8,025 nucleotides of DNA, taken from NCBI GenBank assembly GCA_021823945.1, contig JAKALW010000045.1, positions 1 through 8,025 on the forward strand. Direction: 5' to 3'. The notes under the pieces are model-generated. The model had not been told where the DNA came from, ran no database searches, and was given only the letters and a program-made list of their open reading frames with translations. The translations under genes and the position numbers were made by a program. This document shows, in pieces, positions 7,041-8,025 of this stretch; the stretch's first letter is position 1; every line of letters starts with the position of its first letter. The stretch comes from Microcaldota archaeon (lineage in GTDB: Archaea > Micrarchaeota > Micrarchaeia > Anstonellales > VGKX01).

Positions 7041-7051
7041 TTTATTATAAT
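7041..7051 (+). promoter_or_regulatory. TATA-like promoter element of gene 5
   Basis: TTTATTATAAT stands in the only AT-rich gap of the array. Read as an archaeal TATA box centred near 7045, transcription would start about 26 bases on, at or next to the ATG at 7073. This gives a leaderless mRNA, which fits the absence of any ribosome binding site before that ATG. Read as bacterial, TATAAT at 7046-7051 with TTGAAA at 7021-7026 and a 19-bp spacer is also acceptable. Confidence 0.5.
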
Positions 7052-7072
7052 TTGCCCGCAGAATGAATATTT

Positions 7073-8025
7073 ATGGAAAGCGCCTGCCATTTGGAACTTG
7101 ACAAGCAGTGGAGGAACACCTGCAGGACTGTCCTTGGCGGCGAAGTCGGCCCGCTTTCCGATTATGGCGAATGGCTATCGGGCCTGAACGACCCCTTGCC
7201 GGAGCGCAAATCCGAAACAGGCGGGAAAACAGTCATGACCTCGCCATATTACTGCAAGGGCGCGCGCGTAATAGGGCAGGCGCAAACGGACTTCATGAGA
7301 CAGTTCGAGCCAATATCCCTAAACGACATGAAGGACATGGACTCGCTTCTCGGGGCGGTTTCCGAAAGGGCCGCCTATTGCGGCGACATAGTGATTGGCA
7401 ATTCTGGCCACATCGAGAAGTCGTCGGGCATTTCAGACAGCTTTTTCGTGTCGCACTCCGTGCGGGTGAGCGGGTGCAAGAACGTGGCGTATTCGCAGTG
7501 GATGCGCCTGTCTGAAAACATATTTGGCACAAACGAGGGCGGCTCCACCAAATTTTGCATACGCTCGTGCATTGTCTTTGACAATCAGAGGAGTTTTGAG
7601 CTTTGGATTTCAGGCAACACGTCCGATTCCTATTATTCCTACGGGCTTGAGGACTGCCGGGACTGCATATTTTCCTTCAACCTCATCGGAAAGAGCCAGT
7701 GCATTGGCAATTTGCAGCTTGAGAAAAGCAAATATGCAGGATTAAAATCAAAACTGCTATCGGAATTCAGGCAGGAGCTTGCCAAGAGGAAAAAACTGCC
7801 GTCCCTTATTGAAATTGTCAATTCTGAAAAGCCCGATTACTCGGATGCGCTTGGCTTTTCCGGGGGGTTAAAACCTTCCCCGCGCGACACAGACAAGTCA
7901 AGGCTCGAAGATGCTTTCAGCTCGGCATCGGCGGTTGTGCTTGCCGCGGCAAACACGTTCAATGCGGGGGATCTGGAAGGATCGCTAGCATATTACGCGG
8001 ACGACGCGGCGATGAAATTGATCGG
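7073..8025 (+). CDS. Array gene 5: N-terminal part of a fifth paralog, running off the right edge
   Basis: There are 317 full codons with no stop before the edge. Residues ~7-250 form a complete first module that aligns without gaps to genes 1 and 2 (I-G-N at 211-213 in all three, SLLGAVSERA at 91-100 versus SLLDAVSERA in gene 2). The linker shares EKPDY with gene 1. The K-S-x-x-S-G motif is altered to K-S-E-T-G-G (46-51), and only one of the seven ladder cysteines is present in this module (C162). The second module begins at ~277 with LEDAFSS, then leaves the family after about residue 284 (see the junction entry). The start ATG 7073 has no ribosome binding site, consistent with a leaderless transcript from its own promoter. 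The true C-terminal half, which should carry the cysteine ladder, is not in the window. Confidence 0.85.
   Translation, partial: MESACHLELDKQWRNTCRTVLGGEVGPLSDYGEWLSGLNDPLPERKSETGGKTVMTSPYYCKGARVIGQAQTDFMRQFEPISLNDMKDMDSLLGAVSERAAYCGDIVIGNSGHIEKSSGISDSFFVSHSVRVSGCKNVAYSQWMRLSENIFGTNEGGSTKFCIRSCIVFDNQRSFELWISGNTSDSYYSYGLEDCRDCIFSFNLIGKSQCIGNLQLEKSKYAGLKSKLLSEFRQELAKRKKLPSLIEIVNSEKPDYSDALGFSGGLKPSPRDTDKSRLEDAFSSASAVVLAAANTFNAGDLEGSLAYYADDAAMKLI
7925..8025 (+). other. Probable chimeric end: SnoaL/NTF2-like start fused in frame to gene 5
   Basis: Paralogs at this point read like AFSETTKLIFGKELKGIDNY. Here AFSS is followed by a sequence including FNAGDLEGSLAYYADD, which is typical of the start of SnoaL-like polyketide-cyclase/NTF2 domains (F-N-A-G-D-x-x-x-x-x-x-x-Y-x-D-D). 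The last 95 bases are about 58% GC by hand count. Because the left end also switches to an unrelated GC-rich gene, an assembly or chimeric-read artefact at both contig ends is more likely than a real domain fusion. Confidence 0.45.

Larger units (their letters stand above)
307..7924 (+). repeat. Tandem array of nine homologous modules in five genes
   Basis: Module coordinates are: gene 1, 307-1044 and 1126-1869; gene 2, 1941-2681 and 2754-3503; gene 3, 3638-4426 and 4529-5269; gene 4, 5302-6045 and 6175-6918; gene 5, 7091-7822, with its second module started at 7901. All share the helical cap, the 12-residue repeat zone and the closing F-N-x-x-N-x-x-Y-x-I-G-N block. First modules usually end near K-x-L-P-S-L-x-x-I-V, and second modules end near I-Y-N-I-G or I-x-N-L-G. 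Genes 1, 2 and 5 form one subgroup without insertions, and genes 3 and 4 another. Confidence 0.88.

Noticed and set aside
6960..7187. 75-codon forward frame spanning the gap between genes 4 and 5
   Set aside because: It overlaps gene 5 in another frame and crosses the promoter and repeat. Its peptide shows no similarity to anything in the array.
295..7924. CRISPR array or mobile element as the source of the repetitiveness
   Set aside because: The repeats are diverged coding modules of ~740 bp. There are no short identical repeats with spacers, no transposase and no terminal inverted repeats.

Overview
The window is dominated by a tandem array of five paralogous genes, all on the + strand: four complete (532-555 codons) and a fifth cut by the right edge. 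None matches a family I can name with a defined function. Each protein is built from two homologous modules of about 250 residues joined by a variable linker, so the window carries eight complete modules and the start of a ninth. I see no signal peptide, no membrane segment and no known catalytic motif, so these are probably soluble cytoplasmic proteins.

Organism: probably an archaeon, possibly of a small-genome (DPANN-like) lineage. The evidence is heavy use of ATA (Ile) and AGG (Arg) codons at roughly 50% GC, GGTG-type ribosome binding sites, and an archaeal-style TATA box placed so that the fifth gene could be leaderless. The same promoter can also be read as a bacterial TTGAAA/TATAAT pair, so a bacterial (for example Patescibacteria) origin is not excluded.

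Layout: 1-169 is the end of a GC-rich reading frame that looks like the start of a rubrerythrin domain and then changes character. 170-294 is a leader. Genes 1 to 4 follow at 295-1893, 1932-3545, 3623-5290 and 5296-6963, with gaps of 38, 77 and 5 bp, as in an operon. 6964-7072 is the only AT-rich gap; it holds a 19-bp imperfect tandem repeat followed by a TATA-like element. Gene 5 runs from 7073 to the edge. Its last ~100 bases stop resembling the paralogs and look like the start of a SnoaL/NTF2-like domain. The two odd ends suggest chimeric contig ends; the body of the array looks sound.

The most interesting signal is inside the proteins. A [D/E/N]-[S/C]-x-[aromatic or C] motif recurs every 12 residues, with one 15-residue and one 9-residue step at the same place in every module I checked, which suggests a beta-solenoid. 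In the C-terminal modules of all four complete proteins, seven cysteines are invariant with identical spacing (C-x2-C-x8-C-x8-C-x5-C-x2-C-x8-C), in phase with the solenoid repeat. This looks like an expanded family of cysteine-ladder solenoid proteins, possibly metal binding or disulfide stacked. The biochemical role cannot be told from the sequence.
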